Origin: Methanobacteriota archaeon
Lineage (GTDB): Archaea; Halobacteriota; Methanomicrobia; Methanomicrobiales; Methanomicrobiaceae
DNA: 29,961 nucleotides
Assembly (NCBI GenBank): GCA_023396365.1
Contig: JAEWWL010000038.1
Coordinates: 1 to 29,961 of the forward strand
Direction of reading: 5' to 3'
A program made the position numbers and the translations under genes. Below are positions 7,020 to 15,323 of this stretch, one piece after another. Within the stretch, counting starts at the first letter, position 1. Each line of letters begins with the position of its first letter. The notes beneath the pieces were generated by a model. The model did not search any database, had not been told where the DNA came from, and saw only the letters and a list, made by a program, of their open reading frames with translations.

Positions 7020-7865
7020 ATGTATGAAAATCACCCCAATTGTTTAGAGCCAGAGCCTGATAACAAATTATGGCGATATATGAGTTTTAGCAAATTTGTT
7101 TCATTACTTGATACAAAAAGTCTTTTCTTTGCAGAACCCTCAGCATTGGGAGATAAATTTGAAGGATCTTATCCAAAAAATAATAATCAAATTAAAATGC
7201 GTCCATTGACAAAAGAAGAATTTGAAAATAACAATTATCAATACAATGATAATTATGAAGAATATCTAAAAAATTATAATCTAAATAAACAATTTATGCA
7301 TAATTCTTTTAATATATGCTGTTTCCATTTGAATGAACATGAATCATTTGCATTTTGGAAAATATACTCATCAGAGGATTACGGCATAGCAATACAAACA
7401 ACTTTTGAAAATCTAAAAAAATCTCTTGTAGTGTGTGAAGATAAAAATGTTTCATGCGGTAAGATAATTTATCTTGATTATAGTGATAAATCAAATGATA
7501 TCATAGATCCTTCTAATGTTTATGCACCATATTTATGCAAAAGAAAATGTTTTGAATATGAAAATGAATGTAGAGCAATTTTTTGGGATTTGCCTCATTA
7601 TGTTGATATAATTGAGAAGAATGAAGATAATAAAAATTTAAAAGATCCGATTTGTATCTCAATTAATTCTGAGGAAAAAAATAAGATGTTAGAAAAAAAC
7701 AATGGGATATACATACCCGTAGACCTCAATTCTTTAATATCAAATGTCTATTGTTCGCCAGATTCACCCAAATGGTTTGTAGATCTTGTTAAATCCATAA
7801 TTAAGAAATATAATTTTATCTTTAATGTCATTAAATCCAGTCTGGATGATGAACCAAATTTTTAA
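7020..7865 (+). CDS. DUF2971 domain protein
   Basis: A 281-aa protein resembling the DUF2971 family: LWRYMSFSKFVSLLDTKSLF at the N-terminus, then ALGDKFEGS, SFAFWKIYSS and FEYENECRAIFW. Proteins of this family occur sporadically in bacteria and archaea, often near mobile or defence genes, and have no established function. No membrane segment or signal peptide is visible. Base composition is much more AT-rich than the flanking trm1 and Drg genes, with many AAT, AAA and ATA codons. With the structured island just upstream, this suggests a horizontally acquired single-gene insertion between trm1 and the GTPase gene. It converges on the GTPase gene with 42 nt between stops. The family call comes from motif memory, not a search. 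Confidence 0.7.
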   Translation: MYENHPNCLEPEPDNKLWRYMSFSKFVSLLDTKSLFFAEPSALGDKFEGSYPKNNNQIKMRPLTKEEFENNNYQYNDNYEEYLKNYNLNKQFMHNSFNICCFHLNEHESFAFWKIYSSEDYGIAIQTTFENLKKSLVVCEDKNVSCGKIIYLDYSDKSNDIIDPSNVYAPYLCKRKCFEYENECRAIFWDLPHYVDIIEKNEDNKNLKDPICISINSEEKNKMLEKNNGIYIPVDLNSLISNVYCSPDSPKWFVDLVKSIIKKYNFIFNVIKSSLDDEPNF

Positions 7866-7907
7866 AAAAATTTCAACAAGTTTTTTATAAAAAAATATAT
7901 TTTTCTC

Positions 7908-9020
7908 TTACGCTCTTGTAACAATTGTTAAAATATCGCCGTCCATAAGATTGTGGGGAAGGCCGACACGCTGTGCATCGTGCTTTACTGAATCTCCCCA
8001 TACTTTTGCGTAGCGGAATTTTTCAACAAAGTCGCGGTGAAGCTTGTTGCAGACTGACTCAACCGTTGCAGGTGCACGAATAATCAAAGGCTCCTCCATA
8101 TCCGCCTTACCGCCAACAGGCTTTAGGAAGATTCTGATAAAGCCAAGCTGGTCGTATATCTCATCTTTTAAAAATTCAATATTGTATCCGCTGTGGGCAG
8201 AGATCATAATCGGCGGTCTTCCAAACCTGTCTTTTACATCAGAGATAATTTCCTGCCTTCTCTCCTCATCAACAAGGTCTACTTTGTTGACCGCAAAAAA
8301 TGCCGGAACATAAACCCTGCTTCCCATCATTGCATCGACAAAATCATCCTGTGAAACATTGCCGCGGGTTAAGACATCTGCATTCATGATTTTGTTCTCG
8401 GCAAGCATTGCACGAATCTCTTCAAGATCAAGCCCCGAGTTTCCGACAGTGTTAAACCTGACACCGCCGTTTGATGACTTTTTTATAGTAATGTCCGGCT
8501 TTTGCCTGTTGATTCTGATGCCTGCATCATAAAGCTCCTTGATTAAAACATTGATGTGCTTTTCATTGTAGACATCACCTAAAAGAAGAATCAGATCAGC
8601 ACTTCTGACGACTGCAATAACCTCTTTTCCGCGGCCCTTGCCCATTGCAGCTCCGGCAATAAGTCCGGGGATATCCAGAATCTGGATGTTTGCGCCCTTG
8701 TGCTCCATTGCACCCGGAACTACAGTAAGGGTTGTAAAAGCATAGCTTGCAGTCTCGCTCTGTGCGCCTGTAAGCTGGTTTAGCAGTGTTGATTTACCAA
8801 CAGAAGGAAATCCGACTAAAACCACAGTTCCGTCACCGGATTTTTTAACCGAATAGCCTTCTCCGCCGCCGGAGGAGGCCATTGCCCTTGTTACGGCTTC
8901 ATCCTTTATCTTTGCAAGTTTTGCCTTCAGCCGTCCGATGTGGTTTGAAGTTGCTTTGTTGTATTTTGTATTGGAGATCTCGTCTTCAATTGCTTTGATT
9001 TCTTCTTCGATGGAGGCCAT
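7908..9020 (-). CDS. Drg/OBG-family GTPase with TGS domain
   Basis: A 370-aa GTPase of the Drg (developmentally regulated GTP-binding) subfamily of OBG proteins, found in nearly all archaea and eukaryotes and linked to ribosome or translation factors. Order: an N-terminal basic and acidic helical segment (1-50); G1 GFPSVGKS (70-77); switch region with SYAFTTLT; G3 DIPG (116-119); the Drg-type insertion; G4 NKVD (245-248); G5 SAHSG (274-278); and a C-terminal TGS domain (about 296-370) ending in DGDILTIVTRA. Full length and intact. The start at 9020 (MASIEEEIKAIEDEI) is typical for the family. It is transcribed alone and leftward. Confidence 0.93.
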   Translation of the reverse strand: MASIEEEIKAIEDEISNTKYNKATSNHIGRLKAKLAKIKDEAVTRAMASSGGGEGYSVKKSGDGTVVLVGFPSVGKSTLLNQLTGAQSETASYAFTTLTVVPGAMEHKGANIQILDIPGLIAGAAMGKGRGKEVIAVVRSADLILLLGDVYNEKHINVLIKELYDAGIRINRQKPDITIKKSSNGGVRFNTVGNSGLDLEEIRAMLAENKIMNADVLTRGNVSQDDFVDAMMGSRVYVPAFFAVNKVDLVDEERRQEIISDVKDRFGRPPIMISAHSGYNIEFLKDEIYDQLGFIRIFLKPVGGKADMEEPLIIRAPATVESVCNKLHRDFVEKFRYAKVWGDSVKHDAQRVGLPHNLMDGDILTIVTRA

Positions 9021-9142
9021 ATTGTGTTGTTATTAATGGGGTTACAATGATACTTATTGATGCCGTCATTATCAGGAATAATACAAAAAAAAGCCATCTC
9101 TTAAAACAAATCCTCTGCCTGAAATGATGAAGACCAAAAAAA

Positions 9143-9231
9143 TATGTTTTGAATTTATGTTTTGAATTTATGTTTTGAATTTATGCTCTGAATTTATGTT
9201 TTGAATTTATATTTTGAATTTATGCTTTGAA
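9143..9231. repeat. 13-bp tandem array upstream of the P-type ATPase gene
   Basis: The unit TATGTTTTGAATT starts at 9143, 9156, 9169, 9182, 9195, 9208 and 9221, exactly 13 bp apart, with the last copy partial. Units 4, 6 and 7 carry one or two substitutions. It lies in the 283-bp gap between the Drg and ATPase start codons. There are no spacers, so it is not a CRISPR array. It may be a protein-binding array or slippage product. Confidence 0.92.
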
Positions 9232-9272
9232 ACATTCTGCATATAATCGGTTAATTCTGCATGGCAAAGGTC

Positions 9273-9280
9273 TATTAATA
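9273..9280 (+). promoter_or_regulatory. TATA box for a leaderless P-type ATPase transcript
   Basis: TATTAATA is centred 27 nt before the GTG at 9304. Usual archaeal TATA-to-start spacing would place the first transcribed base at or next to the start codon. No Shine-Dalgarno sequence is present, which fits leaderless translation. Confidence 0.5.
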
Positions 9281-9303
9281 AGTACCGGACAATATCCGCT
9301 AAT

Positions 9304-12042
9304 GTGGACTTGTCAGCAGGAACTGAAAAGCAGGCAGAGACTGAAAAGATAAAATGGCACAGCCTTTTAAAAGAGGATGTCTTTTCAAAACTTAATGTTT
9401 CTTTATCGGGCATTTCAGATGAGGAGAGAGAAAAGGGGCTGTTAATATACGGCCCCAACAAAATTTCCGAAGATAAAGGGCCGTCTTCAGTTCAGATTTT
9501 TCTAAAGCAGTTTAAAAGCATTCTTATCGGGATTTTAATCGCTGCCGCCGCCGCATCGTATATTGTCGGTGAGCTTACAGACTCTCTTGCAATTATTGCC
9601 ATAATTGTGCTGAACGCATGTCTTGGTTTTTTTCAGGAATGGCGTGCTGAAAAGGCAATCGCCGCATTAAAGAAGATGCTCGGGCTTAAGGCGTATGTTC
9701 TTTTTGAGGGTTTGGAAACAGAGATTGATGCTGAAAAAATTGTGCCCGGCGATATCGTAATCTTAGAGAGCGGAAGAAAAGTTCCGGCAGACCTTTTTTT
9801 TATTGAAACCGTCTCACTAAGAATCGATGAATCCATATTAACCGGCGAGTCCGCTTCTGCTGCAAAAGACATAGGAATTATAAATGAGGATGCCGGAATC
9901 GGCGACAGGAGCAATATGGCTTTTATGGGCACTGTCGTTACAAACGGAAGGGGAAAGGGCATTGCTGTAAGCACGGGGATGAACACCGAGTTTGGCCGCA
10001 TTGCAGGTCTTACATCAGAAATTGGTGAGGAAAAAACCGTTCTTTCAAGGCAGATGGACTCTTTGGGAAGAAACATCAGTGCAATTTCAGTACTTGTAGC
10101 TGTATTAATTGTCATTCTCGGAATTATTCAGAATCGAAGTATTACTGATATGTTTCTGACAACAGTCTCCCTTGCAGTCGCTGTTATCCCCGAAGGCCTT
10201 CCTGCTGTTGTAACACTAACCCTTGCAATAGGCATCAGGAGCATGTACAAAAAAAAGTGCCTGATAAGGCATCTTGCCGCTTCGGAAACACTTGGTGCGG
10301 TCTCTGTAATCTGCACTGACAAGACCGGAACACTTACAAAAAACGAGATGACACTCACAGATATTTATGTGCCTGATATGTTTTTTGAAATTTCAGGAAG
10401 CGGATATACACCTGAGGGGGAATTTTTTTCAGGCGGTGAAAAAATCACTGTGGCTGACTACCAAAATCTTTCATTTTTTCTAAAGGCCGGACTTTTCTGC
10501 AGCCATGCCGTTTTAAATTTTTCTGATGGCGAATGGAAGACAATCGGCATGCCTACCGAAAGCGCCCTTGTTGCTGCAGCACACAAGGCCGGTATTGCCG
10601 GATACAAAATGCCAGGTCCGGGGATTGTTAAGGAATTTTCGTTTGACTCCACAAGAAAAAGGATGACTGCAATATATGAAGAGGACGGCGGATTTATATC
10701 ATTTACAAAAGGCGCTCCTGAAATTATTATTGCGCTTTCTGATAAATTGTTATTAGACGGAGAAGAGATTGTTCTGGATGAGAAAAGACGAAGACGTCTT
10801 GATGAAATCCTCAAGTCTTTCGCAGAAAAAGGGCTTAGGGTTCTTGCCCTGGCATACAAAAAAACAGATGGAGGTCTGTGGCAGACAGCAGAAGAAGCTG
10901 AAAAAAACCTTGTCTTTTTGGGATTTGCAGGAATCATAGATCCTCCGCGGAGTGAGGCGAAAGAGGCTCTGAAGCTGTGCCGGTCAGCAGGTGTTGATGT
11001 TATTATGATAACCGGCGACTTTGAGATTACTGCAAAAGCCGTTGCAGATTCAGTCGGACTTTTAAGCGACGGAGTATTAACAGGTGCTGATATTGACCTG
11101 CTTGATGATGATTCGCTCTCAAAAAGGCTCTCTAAAACAAAGATTCTTGCCCGTGTTTCAGCAGAGCACAAGCTGAAAATTATCGGCATCTTAAACAAAA
11201 ACAAAAAAATTGTTGCGATGACCGGCGACGGCGTAAACGATGCACCGGCGCTTAAAAAAGCTGACATCGGAATTGCCATGGGCATTAAGGGAAGCGATGT
11301 TGCAAAAGAAGCTGCTGATATGATTCTTCTCGATGACAATTTTAACAGTATCATTTCCGGAATTCACGAGGGAAGACGGGAGTATGACAATATCAAAAAA
11401 TTCACGCAGTATCTTTTATCATCAAACATAGGAGAGATTGCCGCAATTATCACCGGTTTGTTAGCCGGCCTTCCGTTAATTCTTCTTCCGCTTCAGATAT
11501 TGTGGATGAATCTTGCAACAGACGGGGTTTCTGCACTTGCACTTGGAGCAGAGCCTGCAGAAAAGGATGTGATGCAGCAAAAGCCAAAAAATCCGGACGA
11601 ACCTGTGCTTGGAAAAAAAGCTTTTCTGATGATGTCAGCAGTCGGACTCTACATAGGACTTGCAACATTTGCACTTTTTGTCTGCACATGCAATGAGGAT
11701 ATTGAGCATGCAAGAACAATGGCATTTTCAGGAATAATTTTTATTGAGCTTGTAAATGTCTTAAATTTCAGATCATTCAGACAGCCTCTCCTCTCAGCAG
11801 GATTTTTTTCAAACCCCTACATAATAGTGGCAATTTTATCAAGCATCGCCCTTCAGCTAATCGTAGTCTACACTCCTGTGTTTCAGGCAGTCTTTAAAAC
11901 AGTTGCACTCTCCCCGGCAGACTGGGTTTTAATTGCCGCAGTCAGCCTTCCGCTTGTATGTGCAGGAGAGGTGTACAAATACATGAGCGGTCTTATGATG
12001 CGGAAAAATTCAAAAACTGCTCTTATGAAATCACCGGTTTAA
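9304..12042 (+). CDS. P2A-type (calcium-translocating type) cation ATPase
   Basis: A 912-aa P-type ATPase of the IIA group, expected to pump Ca2+ (possibly Mn2+) out of the cytoplasm. Order: cation ATPase N-terminus (WHSLLKEDVFSKLNVSLSGI); actuator loop TGES at 180-183; transmembrane helix 4 with VIPEGLPAV; phosphorylation site DKTGTLT with D339; nucleotide-binding KGAPE; MITGDFEITAK; hinge TGDGVNDAPALKKADIGIAMG (TGD at 640-642); then the C-terminal helices. Metal-site residues of SERCA-like pumps appear in M5 (SSNIGEIAA), M6 (MNLATDGVSALALG) and M8 (FIELVNVLNF). All catalytic residues are intact. The start is a GTG at 9304; no in-frame ATG lies near the expected N-terminus. Ion specificity is inferred from family motifs only. 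Confidence 0.92.
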   Translation: MDLSAGTEKQAETEKIKWHSLLKEDVFSKLNVSLSGISDEEREKGLLIYGPNKISEDKGPSSVQIFLKQFKSILIGILIAAAAASYIVGELTDSLAIIAIIVLNACLGFFQEWRAEKAIAALKKMLGLKAYVLFEGLETEIDAEKIVPGDIVILESGRKVPADLFFIETVSLRIDESILTGESASAAKDIGIINEDAGIGDRSNMAFMGTVVTNGRGKGIAVSTGMNTEFGRIAGLTSEIGEEKTVLSRQMDSLGRNISAISVLVAVLIVILGIIQNRSITDMFLTTVSLAVAVIPEGLPAVVTLTLAIGIRSMYKKKCLIRHLAASETLGAVSVICTDKTGTLTKNEMTLTDIYVPDMFFEISGSGYTPEGEFFSGGEKITVADYQNLSFFLKAGLFCSHAVLNFSDGEWKTIGMPTESALVAAAHKAGIAGYKMPGPGIVKEFSFDSTRKRMTAIYEEDGGFISFTKGAPEIIIALSDKLLLDGEEIVLDEKRRRRLDEILKSFAEKGLRVLALAYKKTDGGLWQTAEEAEKNLVFLGFAGIIDPPRSEAKEALKLCRSAGVDVIMITGDFEITAKAVADSVGLLSDGVLTGADIDLLDDDSLSKRLSKTKILARVSAEHKLKIIGILNKNKKIVAMTGDGVNDAPALKKADIGIAMGIKGSDVAKEAADMILLDDNFNSIISGIHEGRREYDNIKKFTQYLLSSNIGEIAAIITGLLAGLPLILLPLQILWMNLATDGVSALALGAEPAEKDVMQQKPKNPDEPVLGKKAFLMMSAVGLYIGLATFALFVCTCNEDIEHARTMAFSGIIFIELVNVLNFRSFRQPLLSAGFFSNPYIIVAILSSIALQLIVVYTPVFQAVFKTVALSPADWVLIAAVSLPLVCAGEVYKYMSGLMMRKNSKTALMKSPV

Positions 12043-12064
12043 TTTTAACCAGGTTTTTCATTTT

Positions 12065-12090
12065 TGTACAATAATGTATAAATATGTACA
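12065..12090 (+). promoter_or_regulatory. trp operon promoter with three TRP-box-like hexamers
   Basis: TGTACA occurs at 12065-12070 and 12085-12090, with TGTATA at 12075-12080: three hexamers exactly 10 bp apart. A TATA box, TATAAATA, occupies 12077-12084 between and over them. TGTACA is the TRP-box consensus bound by the TrpY repressor of Methanothermobacter, so binding here should block TBP. This predicts tryptophan-dependent repression. No trpY-like gene is in the window. Confidence 0.75.
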
Positions 12091-12157
12091 AAGAACAACA
12101 CTTATTGTGAATAATTATGATGCAAAAAGAAAAAACAGGGATGGTGATGCCGGTGGA

Positions 12158-13726
12158 ATGGACAGCGCCAGTGCCTTTAAATTAAATTATGCAGGCCCTG
12201 CGACCTCATATAAAGAGTCAGGAAAATTTCATAAGAGCCCTTTTGAGGAGTCTGAAGGGAAATCTTCCAAAAATTTTACCGCCGGAACACTTTTTCCGGT
12301 TTACAAAACATTTGAAAACCCAAAAGTCTCTCCGGCATCTGTGTATCAGGCGCTAAGAAAAGATTACGGATTTCTGCTTGAATCAATGGAGGGCTCGGGG
12401 AAGAACGCAAGGTACTCTGTTATTGGAACAGGCCTTTTAATGCACTTAACAGCAGACCCTCTGATAAGAATAAAAGGACCATTTAATCCTGCCCCGGAAT
12501 TTGAGGGAGCTTATGTCAATGCAGAAACACTGCACGGCATTATAAGGTGCATTGACTACAGATGCCCTGACATCCCCGGATATTCAGGCGGCCTTGCAGG
12601 ATACTTCTCGTATGACTTATCACTAAATACTCTTTTAATAATAGACGCTTTTGATGAAAACACGGATTTTCCTCTTGCGGAATTTATGTTATGCGAGGAG
12701 ATGATAATCTTTGATCACGAGAAAAAGACAATAACAGTCCTGAGATTTTTATACGGCGATGACTTAAAAAATTTAGAAGAGTCTGAAAAAAATGCACTTG
12801 ATAAATTAAATGAGTCTGAAAGAAAAATCTGCGAAACCGGCAAAAAAAATTCTGATGATAAGAATTTCGTCTTTGAAGATGAGAAAAAAGTTCTCCCCCT
12901 CTTTTTATCCGGCGTCTCAAAGGATGACTTTGAACAGTCTGTAAGGGATGCAAAGGAGCATATCCTAAACGGCGATATCTTCCAGGTCGTAGTCTCAAAA
13001 AGATGCGAGTGCGAATACCAAAGTGATCCGTTTTTAATATATCTTCAGATGCGGAGGATAAACCCAAGCCCCTACATGTATTTCATGGATTTTTCAGGGA
13101 TGCAGGTTGCAGGCGCAAGTCCTGAGATGCTTGTTAAGGTTGAGGGAAGAGATGTTATGTCCGTTCCGATTGCAGGAACAAGGATTCGGGGAAAAACCCC
13201 TGAAGAGGACCTCGAGCTTGAAAAAGATCTTTTATCTGATAAAAAAGAATGCGCCGAGCACTTAATGCTTGTCGATCTCTCAAGAAACGATATAGGCCGT
13301 GTGTGCAGGTGCGGAAGCGTGGAAGTCTCTGAATTTATGAAGGTTGAGAAATTCTCACACGTCCAGCATATAGTATCAGTTGTTAAAGGTGAGCTTTTGG
13401 ATGGCAAAACTTCATCTGATGCATTCTTCTCCTGCTTTCCTGCCGGAACTGTCTCAGGCGCACCAAAGATTTCTGCAATGAATATTATCAACAGCCTTGA
13501 AAATACCAAACGGGGACTTTATGCGGGGGCTGTCGGATATATCGGCTTTAATGAAAACATAGATTTTGCAATCACAATCAGGACAGTTGTCATAAAGGGA
13601 AAAAAAGCATATTTTCAGTCAGGTGCAGGAATTGTTGCAGACTCATCTCCCGAGTCTGAGTTTTTTGAATCTGAAAACAAGGCAAAAAGCATGAAGAGTG
13701 CAATTGAATCGGCAGGTGCTTTTTGA
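12158..13726 (+). CDS. trpE: anthranilate synthase component I
   Basis: The aminase subunit of anthranilate synthase, 522 aa from ATG 12158; it makes anthranilate from chorismate with TrpG. The feedback-site motif FLLES (LLES at about 73-76) is present, so inhibition by tryptophan is expected. Catalytic-domain motifs: NPSPYMYFMDF, GASPEMLV, PIAGTRIRG, LMLVDLSRNDIGRVC, FPAGTVSGAPK, and QSGAGIVADSSPE near the C-terminus. The frame is open from 12074, but that ATG lies inside the TATA box and cannot be used. Candidates are GTG 12107, exactly 26-27 nt after the TATA centre (leaderless), and ATG 12158, preceded by GGTGAT at 12143-12148. I chose 12158, with low certainty. About 45 residues precede the conserved core, rich in Ser and Lys. 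First gene of the operon; trpG overlaps by 1 nt. Confidence 0.93.
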   Translation: MDSASAFKLNYAGPATSYKESGKFHKSPFEESEGKSSKNFTAGTLFPVYKTFENPKVSPASVYQALRKDYGFLLESMEGSGKNARYSVIGTGLLMHLTADPLIRIKGPFNPAPEFEGAYVNAETLHGIIRCIDYRCPDIPGYSGGLAGYFSYDLSLNTLLIIDAFDENTDFPLAEFMLCEEMIIFDHEKKTITVLRFLYGDDLKNLEESEKNALDKLNESERKICETGKKNSDDKNFVFEDEKKVLPLFLSGVSKDDFEQSVRDAKEHILNGDIFQVVVSKRCECEYQSDPFLIYLQMRRINPSPYMYFMDFSGMQVAGASPEMLVKVEGRDVMSVPIAGTRIRGKTPEEDLELEKDLLSDKKECAEHLMLVDLSRNDIGRVCRCGSVEVSEFMKVEKFSHVQHIVSVVKGELLDGKTSSDAFFSCFPAGTVSGAPKISAMNIINSLENTKRGLYAGAVGYIGFNENIDFAITIRTVVIKGKKAYFQSGAGIVADSSPESEFFESENKAKSMKSAIESAGAF

Positions 13727-14304
13727 TGAAAGTTCTGGTAATCGACTGCTACGACAGCTTCACATACAATCTCTGCCAGCAGATAGGGTATCTGGGCGCT
13801 GACACAATCGTTGTTAAAAACGACCGTGAATGCGATCTGCCAAAACCCGGCGAATATGAACGAATAGTCCTCTCCCCCGGCCCGGGAAAGCCTGAGGATA
13901 CAAAGCTCTGCCTTGATGTTTTAAAGAGGTATTCAAAGACAACTCCGACACTTGGAATCTGCCTTGGACACCAGGCAATCTGCCATTTCTTCGGCGGAAA
14001 GGTTGTCCGGACAGGAAAGCCGGTTCACGGGATGACATCTGAGATAATTCATGATAAATCAGGAATTTTTAGAGGAGTTGATGAGTCCTTTACAGCGACA
14101 AGGTACCACTCGCTTGCAGCATCGGAAAATCTTCTTCCCGACTGTCTGTCTGTTACGGCAAGAAGCGCTGATGACGGGATGGTAATGGCTGTTGCACATA
14201 AAAAATTCCCTGTTTTTGGTCTTCAGTTTCACCCTGAGAGCATAATGACAAAATCAGGCGATCGCATTATGAAAAATTTTCTTGACTTAGAGGTGTGCAT
14301 ATGA
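13726..14304 (+). CDS. trpG: anthranilate synthase component II (glutamine amidotransferase)
   Basis: A 192-aa class I glutamine amidotransferase supplying ammonia to TrpE. The catalytic cysteine lies in GICLGHQAIC, the His-Glu pair in LQFHPESI, and the oxyanion region in LSPGPGKPED. N-terminus MKVLVIDCYDSFTYNL is typical. Start at ATG 13726, which shares its A with the trpE TGA stop (TGATG), preceded by AGGTG at 13714-13718; this implies translational coupling and balanced subunit synthesis. It is free-standing, not fused to trpE or trpD. A PabA role in folate synthesis is unlikely given its trp context. Confidence 0.95.
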   Translation: MKVLVIDCYDSFTYNLCQQIGYLGADTIVVKNDRECDLPKPGEYERIVLSPGPGKPEDTKLCLDVLKRYSKTTPTLGICLGHQAICHFFGGKVVRTGKPVHGMTSEIIHDKSGIFRGVDESFTATRYHSLAASENLLPDCLSVTARSADDGMVMAVAHKKFPVFGLQFHPESIMTKSGDRIMKNFLDLEVCI

Positions 14305-15323
14305 TTGCAGAGTGCATTTTAAAAGCCTCAAGGAGATTTGATTTAAGTCCGGTCGAAGCACAGGGCGCAATTACAGACATTATGAGAGGTGATGCATCTG
14401 ACAGCCAGATTGGTGCATTCCTAACAGCCCTTGTAATGAAAGGCGAGACCGCAGGGGAGATTGCAGCGTTTGCATCGGTTATCCGGGAAAACGCTGTAAA
14501 GATTAACCCCGCCTGTGATGGAATTTTAGTTGACACATGCGGAACAGGCGGAGACTGCAAAAACACATTTAATATCAGCACTGCCGCCGCCTTTGTCGCG
14601 GCAGGCGCAGGGGCAGCAGTTGTCAAACATGGCAACAGGAGCATTTCAAGCAGATGCGGCTCTGCCGATGTCTTAGAAACCCTCGGCGTGAACATAAATC
14701 TTGCACCTGAAAAGGTATGCAGTATAATTGAGAGGAACAGAATAGGATTTTTGTTTGCGCAGGCTCACCATCCGGCTGTTAAGAATGCAGGCCGTGCCAG
14801 AAAAGAGATTGGTATTCGCAGTTTTTTTAATATCACAGGCCCTCTTTCAAATCCGGCAGGCGCAAAGGCCCAGCTTTTGGGAGTCTATGACGAGGCTCTG
14901 ACAGAAAAAATTGCAGATGTCTTAAGAATTCTCGGGACTGAAAGGGCGATGGTTGTTCATGGCGACGGCTACGATGAGATTGCAACAACAGGTGAAACAA
15001 AAATTTCAGAGCTTAAGTTTGGAGATATTTCAACATACACTCTTGATGCGGCGGACTTTGGGTTTGGCAGAGCAGATGAAAAGATGCTTCTTGGCGGCGA
15101 CGCTTCTAAGAATGCAGAAATAATAAAAGAAGTGCTCATGGGAGAAGAAGGCCCCAAAAGAGATATTGTTGTCCTAAACGCAGGTGCTGCAGTCTATTTG
15201 TCTGGTTCGGCAGACAGCATAAAGACAGGAATTAAATGTGCAGAAAAGTCCATTGATTCCGGAAAAGCTCTCTTAAAGCTTGAGAATTTAATAGCGCTGA
15301 GCGGAGGCAGAAATGATCCTTGA
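14301..15323 (+). CDS. trpD: anthranilate phosphoribosyltransferase
   Basis: A 340-aa enzyme joining anthranilate to PRPP to give phosphoribosylanthranilate. Seen: the PRPP and anthranilate site DTCGTGGDCKNTFNIST, then KHGNRSISSRCGSADVLETL, the HHPAVKN region, and NPAGAKAQLLGV. Length is normal. Start at ATG 14301, overlapping trpG as ATGA, with GAGGTG at 14290-14295 spaced 5 nt. In Methanothermobacter trpD is last in the operon (EGCFBAD); here it is third. Confidence 0.95.
   Translation: MIAECILKASRRFDLSPVEAQGAITDIMRGDASDSQIGAFLTALVMKGETAGEIAAFASVIRENAVKINPACDGILVDTCGTGGDCKNTFNISTAAAFVAAGAGAAVVKHGNRSISSRCGSADVLETLGVNINLAPEKVCSIIERNRIGFLFAQAHHPAVKNAGRARKEIGIRSFFNITGPLSNPAGAKAQLLGVYDEALTEKIADVLRILGTERAMVVHGDGYDEIATTGETKISELKFGDISTYTLDAADFGFGRADEKMLLGGDASKNAEIIKEVLMGEEGPKRDIVVLNAGAAVYLSGSADSIKTGIKCAEKSIDSGKALLKLENLIALSGGRNDP

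Noticed and set aside
9143..9231. Possible CRISPR array
   Set aside because: The 13-bp units are directly adjacent with no spacers, and no cas gene is nearby. The 11-bp array at 1921-2036 fails for the same reason.
10458..11354. A 298-codon minus-strand open frame inside the P-type ATPase gene, and similar long antisense frames at 9633-10115 and 13072-13509
   Set aside because: They mirror highly conserved coding sequence, lack recognisable domains and promoters, and are low-complexity Ser/Ile-rich shadows of the real genes.
12074..12157. trpE starting at ATG 12074
   Set aside because: That ATG overlaps the TATA box and TRP-box-like hexamers, upstream of the expected transcription start.
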